From positions 116,154 through 180,153 of the forward strand of contig JACKLU010000005.1 of assembly GCA_024235735.1 (NCBI GenBank): a stretch of DNA of 64,000 nucleotides, written 5' to 3'. The stretch is from Burkholderiales bacterium (GTDB taxonomy: Bacteria; Pseudomonadota; Gammaproteobacteria; Burkholderiales; Nitrosomonadaceae). A program made the translations under genes and the position numbers. The notes beneath the pieces were generated by a model, which searched no databases, was not told the origin of the DNA, and saw only the letters and a list, made by a program, of their open reading frames with translations. Shown piece after piece: positions 62,570 to 64,000 of the stretch (position 1 is the first letter of the stretch; each line of letters begins with the position of its first letter).

Positions 62570-62780
62570 TTATTGAATCCACTTGGGATCTACGCGGGGA
62601 ATGTAGACTTGATTACCACCCCCCAGAATTTGACCAACGCCAGTAGACTGGGGAGCAGCGGCACCTTCAAAAATTGTTGTGCCTTTGGAGCAAGACAGGG
62701 TTAGGGCTTTCAATATCGCATGCAGCTTAACCTTGCTCGTCATGCTGCTGAGCAAAAGGTTGGGGAAATTCATATTCCAT
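62570..62780 (-). pseudogene. Small frameshifted gene upstream of the immunity-like gene
   Basis: The best start is ATG 62780 with AAGGAG six bases before it, but that frame (MEYEFPQPFAQQHDEQG) stops after 17 codons. A second frame then runs on: KLHAILKALTLSCSKG, then a Gly-rich GVGQILGGGNQVYIP and RVDPKWIQ at the end. One shift would join them into a ~70-residue protein. It ends 12 bp before the immunity-like start, the place of a toxin or toxin tail, but no toxin family is recognised. Confidence 0.4.
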
Positions 62781-62879
62781 CTAATTCTCCTTATGATAAA
62801 GTCACAAATAAATCCCTGTAGGATTGAGGAGATTATGAAGAATGAGTCGAAAAATCGGGAGAAATTTCTCCGCTATAGC

Positions 62880-62905
62880 GGGTCGGCTTGACTCGAACGT
62901 TATGC
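62880..62905 (+). other. Degenerate integron attC right arm
   Basis: GGCTTGACTCGAAC followed by the core GTTATGC (62899-62905) resembles the right arm of attC 2 (GCTTAGCTCGAAC plus core). No matching left arm is found, so this is a half-site. It stands 28 bp before the DUF4160 gene, and the GCATAAC after the DUF2442 gene (63405-63411) is its exact complement, as expected for the two ends of one cassette. Confidence 0.45.
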
Positions 62906-62933
62906 GAGAAAAGGGATTAATAGGTAGCGACAA

Positions 62934-63170
62934 ATGCCAACAATACTCAGGATAGGTCCTTATCGTTTTTTCTTTTACAGCAACGAAAGAGGAGAACCGC
63001 CGCACATACACGTGCAGCATGAAAGATTTCTTGCCAAATTTTGGTTAAATCCTGTTGCGTTGGCGGGCTCAAGGCACTTTGCCTCACATGAGTTACGGAC
63101 TATACAGAAACACGTCGACGAAAATCAGCAAATATTTATGGAGGCTTGGAATGAGCACATTGGCAGTTGA
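62934..63170 (+). CDS. DUF4160 protein
   Basis: 78 residues, ATG at 62934 with AGGTAG upstream. MPTILRIGPYRFFFYSNERG, EPPHIHVQ and AKFWLNPVALA, then ELRTIQKHVDENQ, fit the DUF4160 family. Such genes nearly always precede a DUF2442 gene, and the pair is suspected to be a toxin-antitoxin-like module common in integrons and mobile DNA. It overlaps the next gene by 20 bp. Activity unproven. Confidence 0.85.
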   Translation: MPTILRIGPYRFFFYSNERGEPPHIHVQHERFLAKFWLNPVALAGSRHFASHELRTIQKHVDENQQIFMEAWNEHIGS

Positions 63171-63541
63171 AACACATGCTTTGGCAGAAAATGTTGAGTT
63201 TACAGATAACGACATGGTCGTGTTTTTGGTCGATGGAAGAAAGGTGATTATCCCGATAGTGTGGTTTCCACGCTTAGCGAATGCCACGAAAAGTCAGCTG
63301 GAGAATTATGAGTTATTGGGCGACGGGGAAGGTGTTCATTGGCCGGAAATTGACGAAGACTTAAGTGTTGCCGGTTTACTGCGTGGAAGTCATTGATGTT
63401 TATCGCATAACAAAATCACCCAGCCAACGTCAAAAAGCGGCGCCGCTGATGGGCGACGTAATGATTCAGCATATGGCTCGTTGTGTTTAACGCGGCAAAT
63501 ACCACCGCGATGATTACCCATCAATGGCGCTTCCAAGCTGA
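63117..63541. repeat. Direct repeat copy 2 (DUF2442 unit)
   Basis: The fuller copy of the repeat at 61764-62154. The 3' non-coding part (after 63396) starts GCATAAC, includes GCGGCGCCGC and may be the attC of the DUF4160-DUF2442 cassette, though its folding is imperfect. Confidence 0.8.
63151..63396 (+). CDS. DUF2442 protein (intact copy)
   Basis: 81 residues from ATG 63151, with GGAGG seven bases upstream. FTDNDMVVFLVDGRKVIIPI, then WFPRLANATKSQLENYELLG and GVHWPEIDEDLSVAGLL, are typical of DUF2442, whose structure resembles a small NE0471-like fold (a Nitrosomonas protein gave this fold its name, as I recall). Partner of the overlapping DUF4160 gene. Confidence 0.85.
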   Translation: MSTLAVETHALAENVEFTDNDMVVFLVDGRKVIIPIVWFPRLANATKSQLENYELLGDGEGVHWPEIDEDLSVAGLLRGSH

Positions 63542-64000
63542 GTCCGCCCTGTAAAAATTGCATCCTCCTCATTTACCAGTTTTTCTATACAACCATCCAA
63601 AACTTTCTTGTATGCATGAAACTGAGCAAGCATCACTTCCTCAGAACGTTTGTTATTTTGTTTTCGTCCTCTTTTTTCAGGTGAGATAGCAACCAAAGTT
63701 TCCCGATCAACAGCCCAATTTCGATCACTAATGACTTTCTGGAGATGATATCGACATGGGCGTCCTTTGGAAACGTAGTACCCAGAAGGCAGGTCTCCGT
63801 TTTCTAATCTAACGACGAGTACAAAGATATCAAAGTCTCTCCAGTCGATTTCAATCTCTAATGCAATATTGGTTAGCTTCAATGTAAGTGTTGTCGTCCA
63901 TTCTTCTTCAGTCACGCGCGGGTTCGAAAAGCCTAAAGGATAAAAGTTTCCCAGTAAATCAATAATTTCATTAAGAATCTTATTTTTACGATCGTTGTTA
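63514..64000 (-). CDS. Protein of unknown function, 5' end beyond window
   Basis: The frame is open from the right edge to a stop at 63514-63516, at least 161 residues; GTG 63915 is only an internal codon. Visible features: an acidic, mixed alpha/beta protein with LEIEIDWRDFDIFVLVVRLE, SGYYVSKGRPCRYHLQKV and ISPEKRGRKQNNKRSEE. The last codons run into the repeated segment. Length and style resemble small accessory or immunity proteins of cassette arrays; no family recognised. Confidence 0.65.
   Translation of the reverse strand, partial: NNDRKNKILNEIIDLLGNFYPLGFSNPRVTEEEWTTTLTLKLTNIALEIEIDWRDFDIFVLVVRLENGDLPSGYYVSKGRPCRYHLQKVISDRNWAVDRETLVAISPEKRGRKQNNKRSEEVMLAQFHAYKKVLDGCIEKLVNEEDAIFTGRTQLGSAIDG

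Overview
The window looks like the chromosome of a betaproteobacterium of the Nitrosomonas type. This rests on overall protein resemblance: the F1Fo ATP synthase operon followed by glmU and glmS, a yebC-ruvC-ruvA-ruvB block, and many small inverted-repeat elements. No 16S rRNA or ammonia-oxidation gene is present to prove it. No rRNA, tRNA or CRISPR array was seen.

Layout. (1) 1-11539, minus strand: a five-gene operon of two trypsin-like serine proteases followed by three very large proteins of unknown function; the last runs off the left edge. (2) 11988-23867, minus strand: a nine-gene cluster that reads as a pathway for making and exporting an unusual lipid. It starts with an aminotransferase/acyl-thioester reductase fusion, then an SCP2-like lipid-binding protein, an amino-acid permease, a diiron ferritin-like enzyme, a fatty-acid hydroxylase and a fatty-acid desaturase, and ends with an RND exporter, a LolA-like periplasmic protein and an outer-membrane barrel. 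I infer a long-chain amine or amine-derived lipid, assembled inside and delivered to the outer membrane. (3) 24150-40430, plus strand: core genes. These are a parvulin, an MsbA-like ABC exporter, atpIBEFHAGDC with a strong sigma70-type promoter and a clear terminator, glmU, glmS, yebC, ruvC (with no ordinary start codon), ruvA, ruvB and a small membrane protein. (4) 40580-48908: tandem paralogues with EF-hand-like loops. Facing them is a minus-strand set made of a CHASE2 adenylate/guanylate cyclase, a FecR-TPR-beta-barrel protein and a lipoprotein. A perfect CRP-type palindrome lies between cyclase and FecR gene. Base composition changes sharply inside the FecR-barrel gene. (5) 49226-59185: yaaA, a small NTF2-like protein, the six-gene Mrp/Mnh cation-proton antiporter operon (A and B fused) and tex. 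(6) 59504-64000: an integron cassette array without an integrase in view. It has recognisable attC sites, a membrane-protein cassette, a RelA/SpoT-domain (toxSAS-like) cassette, broken TIR and RAYT transposase genes, a duplicated DUF4160/DUF2442 unit and a minus-strand toxin/immunity-like pair.

Three small non-autonomous inverted-repeat elements (MITE-like) sit right beside genes: between glmU and glmS, at the stop codon of the cyclase gene, and upstream of yaaA. Two have visible target-site duplications.

The strongest candidates for undescribed biology are the lipid-amine-like cluster (region 2), the protease/giant-protein operon (region 1) and the cassette array (region 6). All family assignments were made by eye from motifs; none was checked by database search.
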